A DNA stretch of 64,000 nt from Adiantum capillus-veneris (taxonomy: Eukaryota > Streptophyta > Polypodiopsida > Polypodiales > Pteridaceae): contig CM043952.1 in NCBI GenBank assembly GCA_014529385.2, positions 158,997,557 to 159,061,556 of the forward strand, read 5' to 3'. The position numbers were made by a program, and so were the translations under genes. The notes beneath the pieces are model-generated. The model was not told where the DNA came from. It made no database searches and saw only the letters and a list, made by a program, of their open reading frames with translations. Positions within the stretch are counted from its first letter, which is position 1, and every line of letters starts with the position of its first letter. Below are positions 21,443-32,454 of this stretch, piece after piece.

Positions 21443-23162
21443 GCTCACCATTATGTGACTAGTAGTTAAACACTGTTCAATTATATGTATACAAGTCCCT
21501 TTAAGTAAGAAATACTATGTACATACCTTATTGCCAAGTTTTTCTCAATACAATCCGTACTAACTTTTAGAATATGTATTATCCCAAAAAACCTTTTGGT
21601 ATATCATCTGTATGTTTACGGAGTTAAAAACATATATCCAAGTACTATGCTGATTAGTTTTTCATAACCTCAGTTTTGTTTTTATTGCTGAATGTTTTAA
21701 TGGAAAATCAAGAGCTAGTTCGGCCTGCTATTTGCTTATTTTTTTATTAAACCCATATACCCAGCCAGTGTCTACTGCCATGCAGATGAGATACTTCATT
21801 ATATATTAAAAGTTTCTGAAAAATTCGTCTATTTTTTGAGCCTAAAGACTCACATGGTTCATTCCATGCTAGTTGGTAGATATTTATATAGTGTTCCAGA
21901 CTATGTGGTTTTTTCCTTTTAGAATAGTTCTCCTCTCCTATGCTTTTATATTTATGCTCAACAAGTATAAGGACTGCTACACCGAAAAGAGTCATACTAC
22001 TAGTTGATCACAATTTTAAAATACATGTGTATCACATTATCTATAGTAAAATCCATCACAAGCAAAGCGTTTAAACAAAAAACCATAAATAAACAGTGTC
22101 TGATTATCGTTTTTTGAGATGAAGAGTAGCACTAAACCTTCGTTATGTGTTTCTTTGCCGCCACCCAAAAATGCTACCAATCACGATATGGGATGATCTA
22201 TAGTCTTTGTGCGATGGGGTAGTGTGCCGTAAGAGGGGTGTGTGTGTGTGCGCGCGCGCATGCAGTTTATGCATAGTGTATGAGAAGAAACAGGTAGAAA
22301 ACTACCTTGCGTGTGTGTGTGTGTGTGTGTGTGTGTTGTGTATCAGGCGAACACTGTTGTATGCATAGGGTAGATGGGAGCCCACGGGCACATTAGAAAA
22401 TATGGATTCTCCTTGGGCCTTTTTGATTAGTGAAGGCTTAAGGGAGAACCAATGAGAGGGCTCTTGGGATATCACCTAGAGGGGAAGGAATGGTAGGGCT
22501 GCAGCCTAATTGTCTCCTTCTTCAATGCTTGGTTCTTAGAGAGTGGGGGGAGGGAGGCTGGGGGGGGGGGGTGTGTGTAAAAGGGGGAAAGACGCGTCAT
22601 AAAAGAGGGAGGGACCCCCCCCCCCCCCCCCCCAAAAGAAAAAATGCGTAGGCTTAAAAACCCTAAAAAATGAAAAATTTTAAAAGTGTCAAAATTGACT
22701 CATTTGCCTCCAAAACATATAGTAACTTCAAAAATTCAAATTTCCCTCCCAAAATCCACTTTTCTCTCCCTCTATCACTACTTTTCTCTCCCACACTCTC
22801 CCTCTTCTCCCTCCTCCCATTCTCTGTCTACAGTCAAGGCAGCCATAGCCAAAATCTTTCCACCACTCTCTTCCTCTCTCCATAGCTCCCCCTTCTCTCA
22901 CACCTCCATCAACCCTCTACAGTCCCACACCCCATAGCCCACAACTCACCACTATCCTCTCTACCTCTCATTCCTCCCCTCTTTCTCTATCTCTACTGTC
23001 AAAGCCACCATAGCCACCATAGGCAGCTCACCTCACCCTCCCCTCAGCTCCTCATTCTCTCTCCACAGTACCCACACACAATAGTCCACAGCCTTGCCCA
23101 CTTCTCTCCCTCACCTTCCTCCCACCCATTTCCAATCCCTTCCTAAGCCCAAATTTCCAAGC
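21443..23162. other. Intergenic, low-complexity rich
   Basis: No gene is recognised. It includes GT/CG-rich tracts at 22237-22260 and (GT)n at 22312-22337, a poly-G at about 22559-22571, a poly-C at 22615-22633, and a pyrimidine-rich stretch at 22740-23150 that may be the leader of the downstream gene. Confidence 0.6.
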
Positions 23163-24496
23163 ATGTCCACCGCTAACACGCATAGACGGCCCAAATCAGA
23201 GATATAGGAGATTGTGTTGCACAACACAGAAAATTTAGAGGAGGGATGGATCCCACAGGTATTCAAGAAGGGTTCATGGGTCTACATGCAACCATCCAAT
23301 GTTGGACCTCATTGCGTACGAAGTTGAGGCGTATTGGAACGCCATTGGAAAGGAAGACTTTTGGCATTCAAAGAAACCAAGTCCAAAATGGTGGCCATCG
23401 TGCAGCACGTGTACAGTGCAGCTGAGATTCACCTGCAGAGAGCTTCAACTCAATTTGTACCTCATTGTAAGTCCTAATGGTTTATCTATCCCATGCATAT
23501 ATCATGTTTAACGTGCATGCGATCATTTTGTTTGACTAAGGGCATTTGTAAAGATGTTTTTCCATCCAGCTTAGTTGAGGAGCAGCCGCTTGAGTGCCTC
23601 TCAGGCACGTTCATGGTTGTGCATGCTCACATTGGGGAGCTTATGTTTCCTAATGTCTTGTCGAAAAAACTTACCGAGTAGCGAATATTCATGTACTCCC
23701 ACAAGTACGTGGTACCGAAGTCAATCCAAGGCTATGGTAGGTTAGAAGCCGTGGAGACACCCTCATTGCAGAGTGCAGAATGGCCAACTCCAGACCATTG
23801 GGGCTTGCTTTCTTTCAAGCGCAAGGTGCTGCAAGATTTCCAAATGCCCCTAAAGTTTGGTAAGGCAACCAGATCGGTGGGTCTCACTTGGCATTGTCCC
23901 ATCCATTTGTTTATGCATGCATTCCGCTCTCTGCCGATTGTGGAAACACCGACAATGTTTGTTTGCAAAGAATTTGACTTAGATGCAATGGACACCATTC
24001 TAGGTGTCAATTGGGGCTATGTTGACGGTTTGCATAATGGTGACCGTTACAAGTGCAATGTGCCCCCCACACAACTTTGCCTTCGATATTTGCAGGCAAG
24101 GTGCACCTTGTATGCACGGTTTAGCTACGAAAGGTGGATGCACAAACGTGGCAAATGGATACCCTTGCAGCTGACGATCGAAGAGGTTCAATCCTTTGAA
24201 ATTTGTGTCTGTATGTCCAATAATGAGGTGGAGGTGATTGCAGTGAACCCGCATTGGGCTCTTGCCAATCTTCGGGAACATTTTGTCATAATGGGATTCG
24301 AGGATGTCGGCAATGCAAGTTTCAAACTGGAACAATGCAAGGTCTGCTTTGTGCTTGATTAGCTACCTTTTCTTAATTTTTCTTTTTTTGTATCTTGATT
24401 GCCCATTTTTTGGTTGTGTAGATTGGAAGGCGGATGGAGGCCACTATGCTTGTTTACAAAGATTGGGCTACAGATGAAGTCATCTTGTCTAAGTGA
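23163..24496 (+). pseudogene. Plus-strand gene L1 of unknown family (multi-exon, lightly degraded)
   Basis: I do not recognise the product. A frame starts at ATG 23163 (MSTANTHRRPK), meets a TAG near 23205, and changes frame twice before 23467, where GTAAGT opens a probable short intron. The main exon (about 23541-24341) has one TAG at 23679 and then more than 210 clean codons with motifs such as YVVPKSIQGYGRLE, GLTWHCPIHLFMHAF and DGLHNGDRYKCN. An 80 bp T-rich intron (24342-24421, GT...GTGTAG) joins in phase 0 to a last exon ending ATDEVILSK at 24496. W, H and C residues are well represented, suggesting a once-constrained globular protein. It lies upstream of L2 on the same strand and converges on the histone-like gene. 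Function unknown. Confidence 0.6.
24342..24421 (+). other. Intron of gene L1
   Basis: GTCTGC...TTGTGTAG, 80 bp, strongly T-rich before the acceptor. Removing it extends the frame in phase 0 by 24 codons to a TGA at 24494-24496. Confidence 0.65.
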
Positions 24497-24643
24497 ATTG
24501 GCTTGTAACTTTACTCTTTTATATATTGGATATTTTATTAAAGATTTTGAAAATTTTTTGGGTGTTGTACTTGAGTTTTAAGGTGTTGTGTAATTTTATT
24601 TTTAAAACGTATATTTTTTATTTTTTTTGAGTTGGAATATGTC

Positions 24644-24650
24644 TATAAAA
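24644..24650 (+). promoter_or_regulatory. TATA box upstream of gene L2
   Basis: TATAAAA in 'tgtctataaaaggggga' lies 82 bp before the first good ATG of L2 (24732), consistent with a plant core promoter and a start site near 24675. Confidence 0.6.
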
Positions 24651-24731
24651 GGGGGACCACCTCCTCATTTTACCATTTTCATCGCAGCATTGCAGAGACA
24701 CCTAGCATACCCAGTTACGCAAATAGAAAGC

Positions 24732-26223
24732 ATGGCTGCAACTAGTGCTTTAGATGCATTCCTTAGTGAGGCTGGGCATGCAAATCGCCCTGAGCTTCAT
24801 GCATTTTTCACAACCCAACCCGATTTGGAAACCACCTTGACTCTCCACTCTCAATTTCTTGAGCACATCACTTCATACATTTCCACGTGCATGGGGAGAT
24901 TCATTGTTGAGTTACCAAACCGGAAAGGGCAATGGGTCCTTGAGGGCCTTCTGCACCACATCTACGAAGGGGACATGCCATTTCATCAACGGTTTGCACT
25001 CTTTGCCACCATAGCACAACCCGCTAGACAATATGTGCCGTTGAAGATGATGATGTGCGAGCAATGTGTAAGGGGAAGATCGGAAACACATTTGTATCTG
25101 TCTAGGACATAATGATCTTCCTCCTTCACGAGTGCCCAACAGGCCCTGACGTAGCGCTACCACACTTGCAGATCGGTGGGCTCCTTGCAGATGTGAAGGA
25201 CCCCAAGCCCGTGCCCATTGACACATACGCAGAGGAGAGGACGCTTTCCTTGACCTACCCTATAGGGATTAAAGGCCTCTTGGAGGCCTCTCCATCTATC
25301 AGTTCTTCCTTGGGGCCGCCAGAAGGAATCAGCACTCGGGATGCCATCCCTGAGGTAGAGATTACCCTTTTCTCCTCCATTGTGGTGGGTGGGGAGGAGT
25401 TTGTGTTTTTACATGATCTAGAGAAATCCTTTGAGCTTCGCATGGATGAGTGTTTCTCCATCCTCGATGCCCATGGCAAGTTTGAGGTTGATACCACCAC
25501 TCCCATGACGATGATCTCCTACTGCCCATGGGGAATGTAGTGGGGCGGACACAGTGGCGATCGCACAAGCCGAGGTGGCATTGGTCGAGCAAGCCAAGGT
25601 CTCTGAGGAGGAGTTTGTGGCCGTGCAAGCCATGTGTTTGGATAAACGCACAAGAGTGGATTCACCATCACCCTGCTACAAAACCTGTTTTGCTTGATCC
25701 AAAGGGGAAGTCAAGTGTGGATCTTTACTTGCACCCGGATGCTGATGAGGAGGATCGTAGACAAGAGGTATAGATGCTCACTTAAATTTGATTGTTACAA
25801 TTGATTTTGTTAATGTTATAACTAATTTTTCGCCATATTTCTCACAAATCCTATGTTTTGCAGGATTTTTTGGAGGTTGACGCCTGGGCGCAATGGTCAG
25901 GGGGGAGGAGGATGCCGTTCGGACCTCAAGTGGCACTTGCTCACTACCTCGGCACTTGCTCACTTTCTCACTACCTTGGCACACTTTCGACTGGTGACGT
26001 GGTGTTTGTGCATGCCGACTACTCCCCCAATGGATGCTACAACATTTTTGTCCTCCATTCACTCTCCAAGGCATTGTGCTTAACAACGCTTGCCCAATCG
26101 GCCAACCTTGTAGTGCTTGTAAAGAAAGATTTTGCAATATCCACTTTCAGCGTCAACTTTCGCGGGCTCCTCATCGCCCATGTCGGCATGAACCAAGCTG
26201 TAGGGGTTAATGATACCCAATAA
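24732..26223 (+). pseudogene. Plus-strand gene L2 of unknown family
   Basis: The likely start is MAATSALDAFLSEAG at 24732. The frame runs to 25112, then continues in a shifted frame as MIFLLHECPTGPDVALP to 25540, then degenerates through a VAIAQAEVALVEQAK segment. A final exon after a probable intron (about 25768 GTATAG to 25863 TTTGCAG) reads DFLEVDAWAQWSGGRRMPFG and ends QAVGVNDTQ at 26223. Overall size is about 450 codons. No known domain is recognised; late hydrophobic segments (LVVLVKKDFAISTF) look globular rather than membrane-spanning. It has its own TATA box, so it is a separate transcription unit from L1. Frameshifts suggest decay. Confidence 0.55.
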
Positions 26224-26465
26224 ATTACAACCACTTTGCTTAACAGGGAGCCACCCCAAAAGGCCAAGCGCCAGAAAATTGTAATTTGAAAGATCCTAAA
26301 GCAAAAGCCGGATATCATGTAAAGCGTTGATTTCCTTAATGAATCTACTTTTTGGTGTCTATGACTCTCTCTTACTTGTAAGATTTTGAATTTGTTATAT
26401 GTTTGGCTTCCAATGTGTTTATGAGAAGCACCCGTGCTTAGTGAATCACATAGTTTTTAATGCAT

Positions 26466-26729
26466 GCTGGGTTGGAAAGCATATTGGTCAGCCAACTTGC
26501 ATTAAATCATGGGGAAAGCTATTGACATGCCTACAAAAGGGCTTGGGAGGCCCCAAAATGGGCTGCCACAAGGGCGTGCATTTGGGTCTTCCATAAGCAT
26601 ATGGAAGGGGCAAATGCGCGCCTTTGTGGCAGCCCATTTTGGAGAATCTCAAACCCTTATAAAGGCTTATCAATACCTTTCCCCATGAATTAAGACAAAA
26701 AGGCTAACCAACATTCACTCCAACCATAG
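26466..26729. repeat. Long foldback 1 (imperfect inverted repeat, arms about 130 bp)
   Basis: Arms 26466-26594 and 26601-26729 pair around a six-base centre, cttccat / atggaag. The loop-proximal 90 bp pair especially well: 'ggggaaagctattga' against 'tcaatacctttcccc', and 'atgggctgccacaaggg' against 'cctttgtggcagcccat'. The core resembles foldback 2. A transcript would form a long hairpin. It lies between the 3' ends of the convergent genes L2 and the H3-like gene. Confidence 0.85.
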
Positions 26730-26837
26730 ATCCTTTCATAACCAAGCTGTTGTACAAGCCCAAATAAATTACAGTTGCAAAACCAAAACTAATTACATGT
26801 ATGCTTCAAAAAATCTATGCTACATTGACTTAGTGGG

Positions 26838-27143
26838 GCATGCGCTTCCTGATGCATCTAGGCTATGTGAAGCATTGAAGCAAGGGAAATATCCTGAATG
26901 CATGGTAAAAGTCTCTGGAAAGCCTTGGAAAGGGCTTGGAATGCCCTAAGAATGGCTGCCACAAGGGCGCACATTTGGTCCCTTCATCTGCCTTTGGAAG
27001 CACCAAATGCGCGCCCTTGTGGCAACCATTTTGGGGGCATTCCAAGCCCTTTCCAAGGCTTTCCAGAAACTTTTACCATGCATTCAAGATATTTGGGTTG
27101 CATCAATGCTTCACATAGCTTGGATGTATCAGGAACTGCATGC
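26838..27143. repeat. Long foldback 2 (imperfect inverted repeat, arms about 140 bp)
   Basis: The left arm begins at 'gcatgcgcttcctgatgcat' and the right arm ends at 'atgtatcaggaactgcatgc'. Pairing continues through 'ctatgtgaagcattga', 'gcatggtaaaagt', 'ggaaagggcttggaatgcc' and 'ccacaagggcgc'. The loop is about 20 bp near 26990. The core 'ggctgccacaagggcg' is shared with foldback 1, so the two are related. It could be a MITE family or a young microRNA-type hairpin locus. Confidence 0.85.
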
Positions 27144-27377
27144 TTGACTTAGCCAAGGTGCTTAACGTAGGCAAGTTTTCCCACAGCCAAGCTTTAAGCT
27201 ACATACATACAAAAGAATGTAGACAAAACATGGACCACTGCTACATTGCATGGTACACAATTAAAGCAATACAATGCACAAAGAGTGGAGTATACAATCA
27301 AAAGACTCTTATATTCAAATTCTTCCCAATCTTGGAAGTTCCGTAAATACAAAAAAGGTTTGTTGACTAATTACAAG

Positions 27378-28250
27378 CTAATGCTCATGGCGCAAACGGC
27401 GAACAAGCTGCATATCCTTGGGCATAATCGTTACACGCTTTCCATGCATAGCACATAGGTTCACATCCTCGAATATGCTAGTTAGATATTGATCTGCTAC
27501 CTCTTGGACTGCCTCTATGGCCACGGCGCCCATCCGAAACTCAGCGTTGTACATTTGCAAAACCTCTCTGCAAAGCCTTGCAAAAGGGTCCCTCCGAATC
27601 AAGATCTCGGTGCTCTTCTGATAGTGGAAAATCTCTGCAAATGTACGGCTGCTCTTTCGCACCTTCTGAGGTGGATGGGGAGGTGCATTTAGTGCACGAG
27701 TTGGGGCAGCTTGCTTCCTCTTCTTGTAGACAATGTTCTTTCTCTTTTTCAGCCGCACAGGCACCTCCAGCACCTCATAATCCGATTCCACCCACTCTTC
27801 ATCTAATTCGTGCTCTTCACTAATTGAGCGGATGTGATGGTGTGGGTCCACTCCCTTTAGGAAGTGCCTTATCCCTAGTAGACATGTGAGCGGCATAAGT
27901 TTGTATTTTGATGCCAACCCATGGGGGATGTTCATCTGTTTGCGTCTCTTTGGAGCCTTTTGACCGCTGTTTTTGGTTATTTATTTCTTTGCCTTGGTCA
28001 CTCTCATCCGCCGTGTTGCCCTCAAAATCGTTGGATTTAGATGAATAGACAACAAGGAGATGCTTTCTTCTCTCTTTTCCTGCTGTAGAGGATTGACCAT
28101 GTTGATTTGAAGCTCCAGCTTCTTTTGTGTGGAGCTCACCTTGAACTTGTGAAGTTCCAGCTTCTTTTGCTGTAGCTGGAATTCATTGGCCATCCGGGCC
28201 CTCAGGATATGCAATCCTTGCCGTTTGTTTTGTTCTTGCCATGGTAGCAC
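27378..28250 (-). CDS. Histone H3-fold protein with long unusual N-terminus (one in-frame TAA)
   Basis: From ATG 27935 the frame gives 185 residues whose last 90 form a complete H3 histone fold. An alpha-N region holds [11 protein letters not shown] (about 103-113), alpha-1 [15 protein letters not shown], loop 1 of canonical length, alpha-2 [19 protein letters not shown], and loop 2/alpha-3 has [19 protein letters not shown] ending RRLRHEH. This matches core H3 rather than CENH3, whose loop 1 is usually longer. Residues 40-60 are acidic and 61-75 basic. The same frame extends upstream to ATG 28250 across a single TAA (27981-27983), adding a glutamine/lysine-rich helical segment. Just after the [16 protein letters not shown] resembles the H3 tail KSTGGKAPRK. 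It follows the transposase-like gene on the same strand. A role as a chromatin or DNA-binding partner of that element is inference. Confidence 0.8.
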
Positions 28251-28760
28251 CTAGTATGGAAAATGACAAAATGAGCGCCTTCAACCTTTAAATAGGGGTT
28301 TTTGGGATTTGGGCCCTTTCACACTATGCGGCCAATTAAGTGAAAAACTCAAATAAACCAATTGAATTTAACAAGTACACCTGGATCATGCGGACGACTG
28401 ACGCAACACCCAAACGCTGCCATTTCCATACTTAGTTGCACACCAAGCCTCATGGCCCAGGGCCGCTCGCGAGCATTTCCACTTCTCGAATGTTGCAGTA
28501 CGGGAGGCCTTGCGTAACTGCTTTGATAACATCGACTCTCTTGCCTTCTCAATAGTGTGAGTTCTCCCAAAGGTGTGCCTAAAAAACCAGTTAAACATCT
28601 CTTGGAGGTAGTTGGAGTGTGAACCACCACCACCATGCCGAGTATTCTTGAAGTAGACTCCTTTTGCTCGATAGTGGGACTTCTCCACGCCTTGTGTACT
28701 CCATATATCAAGCGAACCATAGCGGTCCATGTAGTATGCACCATGTGCATAGAGAATGTG

Positions 28761-28843
28761 CTAAAACAACCAAAAAGGAGATAAACCAATAGAAAAGTTG
28801 CATTTTCAAACATTGCATATCTATTAAGTCTGTTAAAACAAAC
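28761..28843 (-). other. Intron in the transposase-like gene
   Basis: ACTACATG|GTTTGT to TTTTAG|CACATTC, 83 bp. Splicing joins KITHYM to HILYAHGAYYMDRYG without a frame change. Its presence shows the gene is not a processed retro-copy. Confidence 0.75.
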
Positions 28844-29106
28844 CATGTAGTGTGTAATCTTGCTTTCAGACCATCCATCCTTAGCAGCCTTTGTGAACTC
28901 ATAAAGCACCTTCTTGAACTCCTCTCGCTGCTCAACGGTGGTGCTTGAAAGATTCATCAATTGCACAACCTTTTGAAAGGATGACCATACTAGCTTGCGT
29001 TGGTTAGCAACCTCCACATTGGAATCTTTGTCCGTCGTGCATGAACACAAATCTTTTCACAACTCCCACCGCTTCTCACTTGCTAGATTGACACTTGCCT
29101 TGTGTA

Positions 29107-29111
29107 CCTAC
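29107..29111. other. Target-site duplication cctac, left
   Basis: cctac here and at 31624-31628 flank the TRIM/LARD element exactly. Confidence 0.95.
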
Positions 29112-29251
29112 TGTTGAGAGAAAAAGAGAGAGCACAGAAATAGAATCCCAAAGTGTGTAGAATACACACTTGAGATGATGTATATAGAGGGGACCTGGGT
29201 GCCATATATAGAGAATCCATATATTGAGTAGCTTCACATATAAGCTCAACA
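29112..29251 (-). repeat. 3' LTR of the TRIM/LARD element
   Basis: 140 bp, TGTTGAG...CTCAACA, a few differences from the partner LTR at 31482-31623. Confidence 0.95.
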
Positions 29252-29839
29252 CCCCCGCTCAAATAAGGGTCCCTAACTGTGGATGAAAATACCCTTGGGG
29301 GATCAAGGAAAAAACCCATAGCTCTATATACACCCACCGTTATATTATTAGAATCATTGATTATACAAATGTTCATGAGGAGCTACATCACTCCTTTTAC
29401 AATGAATATTTTATGAGGAGTTACATTACTCCTTTCCTATAAAAACAATAATGAATACAAAGGTTCAATGAAGAGGTGTAAAGGCTATCGATTAGCTCGT
29501 AATCAGAAGTGTCTCATCAATATGGCATCACCAAACATGTCTTCATAAATCTTTTATTGTCACCAAGTTTTTCTTCATGAAATCAATTTTTTCATCAATC
29601 CTACATAGATCACAGACTCAAAAAAAAAAAAAACATAGTCATGAAAATTATTAGCATCGTCAGTGAAATAATTACGTTCACAATGTCATAAGAGATGGTT
29701 CGCGACGCCACTCTTTTGACGACATATATATGCACGATAACATATGGTACATAAAGTATGAACGTAAAAGTACAAGATGCGTGATTACGTGATGCAAATG
29801 ATATGTGTATATACTACATAAAACAACATTTATCAACGT

Positions 29840-30310
29840 AGTGATCAATGAATATCATCAAAGTATCAAGAAAACATCATCATTGTATCAATAAAAATGA
29901 ATAAATCATCATGGTATCAACGAAAAGCATCATGATATCACCGAGAATAATCTTTGTATGAACGAAACAACATCATGGCATCATCGAGAATAACCATGGT
30001 ATCAACGAAACAACATCATTGTATCACCGAGAATAACCATGGTCTCAACAAAACAACATCATGGTATCATCGAGAATAACCATGGTATCAACGAAACATC
30101 ATCATGGTATCAACAAAAATCACCATGGAATTAACGAAATATCATCATGGAATCACCGAGAATAACCATGGTATCAACGAAACATCATCATGGCATCACC
30201 GAGAATAACCATGGTATCAATGAATATCATCATGGTATCAACGAAAATGACCATCACCAAAGTACTAACAAAACATCATCATGGTACCATCAAAATCACT
30301 ATGGTATCAA
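29840..30310. repeat. Minisatellite inside the TRIM/LARD element
   Basis: Irregular tandem array built from 'atcatggtatca', 'acgaaacatc' and 'cgagaataaccatgg' blocks, with a higher-order period of about 40-45 bp. Apparent ORFs in it are low complexity. Confidence 0.85.
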
Positions 30311-30599
30311 CGAGAAAATCAATAAAACGACGTAAACTATATCTCTAAAAGAATAATTATACAAGAATCAATGAACGAGTATATCATATAGCAAAAGATC
30401 ATGTACCAACAGTAGCTCGACAGAATTTGGACGATCATCAACGGCTCGACTGAATCGGAACGATATGTAACTGGCTTCTGCAGCAAAGTTACGTCAGTAA
30501 CAAATATATGATTGATGAAGAAAAAATATAATTGAGAAGTTTTCAATTATGAGAAAAATCAAAAGCAAAAAGTAAAATTTTTCTTTTCAAACATATTCG

Positions 30600-31440
30600 C
30601 AGTCCAAGACGATAACCCAAAATCGGTGCAGAATTTAGAGAAACTTTCTTTTGCAAAGTTATAGACCACATCGATTACGATGGCTCAAGCGAATAGTTTC
30701 TCATCGATTCCGATGCCTGCAGACAGCGGCTAGTTTCTGCAAAATCGTTTTCAATCAGGAGAAAAATAAAAAACAAAAAGCAAAGTTTCTTTTTAGGCAT
30801 GTACGCAGTCTGCGAACGATAACTCAAAATCGGTGAAGAATTTGATAAAAAAATTTCTTCGGCAAAGTTGTAGACCACATCGATCCCGGTCCATTACATG
30901 AGTAGTTTCTGAAAAATCATTTTCAATCAACATAAAATTCAAAAACATAAAACGAAACTTGCTTTTCAGACATGTACACAATCCGCGAACGATAACTCAA
31001 AATCGGTGCAGAATTTGAAAAAACTTCCTTCTGCAAAGTTTTAGACCACATCGATTCCGGGCTTTCCATCGGGGAGTTTCTGCAAAATCGTTTTCAATCA
31101 GGAGAAAAATTAAAAACAGAAAGCAAAAGTTGCTTTTCGGGTATGTACGCAGTCCACGAACGATAACTCAAAATCGGTGCAGAATTTGAAAAAACTTCCT
31201 TCTGCAAAGTTGTAGACCACATTGATTCTGGTCCCGATGGTGGGTAGTTTCTGCAAAATCGGTTTTGATCAGGAGAAAAATTGAAAACAAAAAGAGAAAG
31301 TTTCTTTTCAAGTATGTACGTAGTCCGCGAACGATAACTCAAAATTGGTGCAGAATTTGAAAAAACTTTCTTCTGCAAAGTTGTAGACCATATCGATTCC
31401 AGTCCTTTTGCGGGTAGTTTCTGCAAAATCGGTTTTGATA
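30600..31440. repeat. Five tandem units of about 170 bp
   Basis: 'gaacgataactcaaaatcggtg'-type starts occur near 30601, 30805, 30977, 31150 and 31320. Each unit carries 'gcaaagttgtagaccacatcgatt' and 'gtagtttctgcaaaatcg' blocks. The last unit ends just before the PBS, so the array sits in the 5' leader of the element's transcript. Confidence 0.9.
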
Positions 31441-31470
31441 AGGAGAAAAATCGAAAACAAAAATGTACTA

Positions 31471-31481
31471 CTCTGATACCA
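31471..31481 (-). other. PBS of the TRIM/LARD element
   Basis: Minus-strand TGGTATCAGAG directly after the 5' LTR, identical to the canonical initiator-Met tRNA complement used by copia elements. Confidence 0.93.
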
Positions 31482-31623
31482 TGTTGAGAGAAAAAGAGAG
31501 AGCACAGAAATATAACCCCAAAGTGTGTAGAATACACACATGAGATGATGTATATATAGAGGGTACCTGGGTGTCATATATAGAGAAGCCATATATTGAG
31601 TAGCTTCACATATAAGCTCAACA
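31482..31623 (-). repeat. 5' LTR of the TRIM/LARD element
   Basis: 142 bp partner of 29112-29251, followed by the right target duplication cctac (31624-31628). Confidence 0.95.
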
Positions 31624-32454
31624 CCTACATTGGAGACTTTGATATTTTCTTGAAAAATTCATGTGCCTTGGCTCCATTCATGGAAACCTTCTGTGCCACC
31701 TCATATGTCTTCTCCCTACAAGTCTCTGCTACAATGTTCACCCTTGATCGATGACATCCAATCTCATTAAGGAGCATCTCCACCCCCTGCAAGGAGTCTT
31801 TTGACCGTTGAAGGGGCTTCATTGTGAAAGCATAATCAATGTGATGCTTTAGCATCCTATCAAATATTCGCATAAATGCATGCAATGTACAAAAGTGAAC
31901 ATTGTTGAGGGAGAAGGGAATTATGGGGTTCCACCTAGGATCTTTGCTATCCCTATTGGGCACCTCTAGCGTATCACATGAAAGAACCAAAGTTTGCCAC
32001 TCCCTATTTATATGATCATCATTATCTTCGTCCTGACCTTCCACTTGAGTTGCTCAACTTGTCTTGTGCCCTTTCACGTAGAATGGACAGGGAAGTAAAG
32101 AATTTGCACCTTGTTTGCATCCAAGCATGCACTTTATGGTCTTTAGATCACCACCTAAATGCCATTCAACATCAAACTCTCCACGCCCTGGAAACATGAG
32201 CTTCTCACCATTTATTTGAGCTTTAATGACCTCCATGACCCATGGGATTCTACTAAAAATCCATGCAAGGACTTCATGTGTCTTGTTCGGAACTTCAATT
32301 GCACCAAGACACCATATATCCTTCTCTAATTGCACACTAAAAGAGGGATTTGTCTCTTCACTCGAACTGCAAGATTGCTTGGCATAAGCTAGGGCTTCAT
32401 TCATAAGCGTGATGCTCATTCTCTCCAACTTTCTCCCTTTTATAATTACACCAC

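Larger units (their letters stand above)
29112..31623 (-). mobile_element. TRIM/LARD-type element with 140 bp LTRs and no coding capacity
   Basis: Tiny LTRs (29112-29251 and 31482-31623) begin TGTTGAGAG and end CTCAACA, with perfect 5 bp target duplications. A perfect tRNA-iMet PBS on the minus strand at 31471-31481 makes the right LTR the 5' LTR. A purine-rich tract abuts the left LTR at 29252-29260. The 2.23 kb interior has no protein frame. It consists of an ATCATGGTATCAACGAAA-type minisatellite (about 29840-30310) and five tandem units of about 170 bp (from about 30600). Replication must rely on enzymes from an autonomous copia. It interrupts the transposase-like gene. Confidence 0.93.

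Noticed and set aside
22670..22937. Ser/Pro/Leu-rich frames before gene L1
   Set aside because: Pyrimidine-rich leader translated in frame; no domain.
25362..25651. Minus-strand frames opposite gene L2
   Set aside because: Shadow frames; the plus strand has the TATA box, intron and longer collinear coding pieces.
27378..27935. Calling the H3-fold protein CENH3
   Set aside because: Loop 1 has core-H3 length rather than the extended CENH3 loop, and the neighbourhood is transposon-like; a neutral H3-fold label is safer.
29840..30310. CRISPR-like array in the minisatellite
   Set aside because: Units are irregular, repeats and spacers are not separable, and the sequence is a eukaryotic retroelement interior.
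30147..30335. His/Asn-rich frame inside the TRIM element
   Set aside because: Product of the ATCATGG-type minisatellite.
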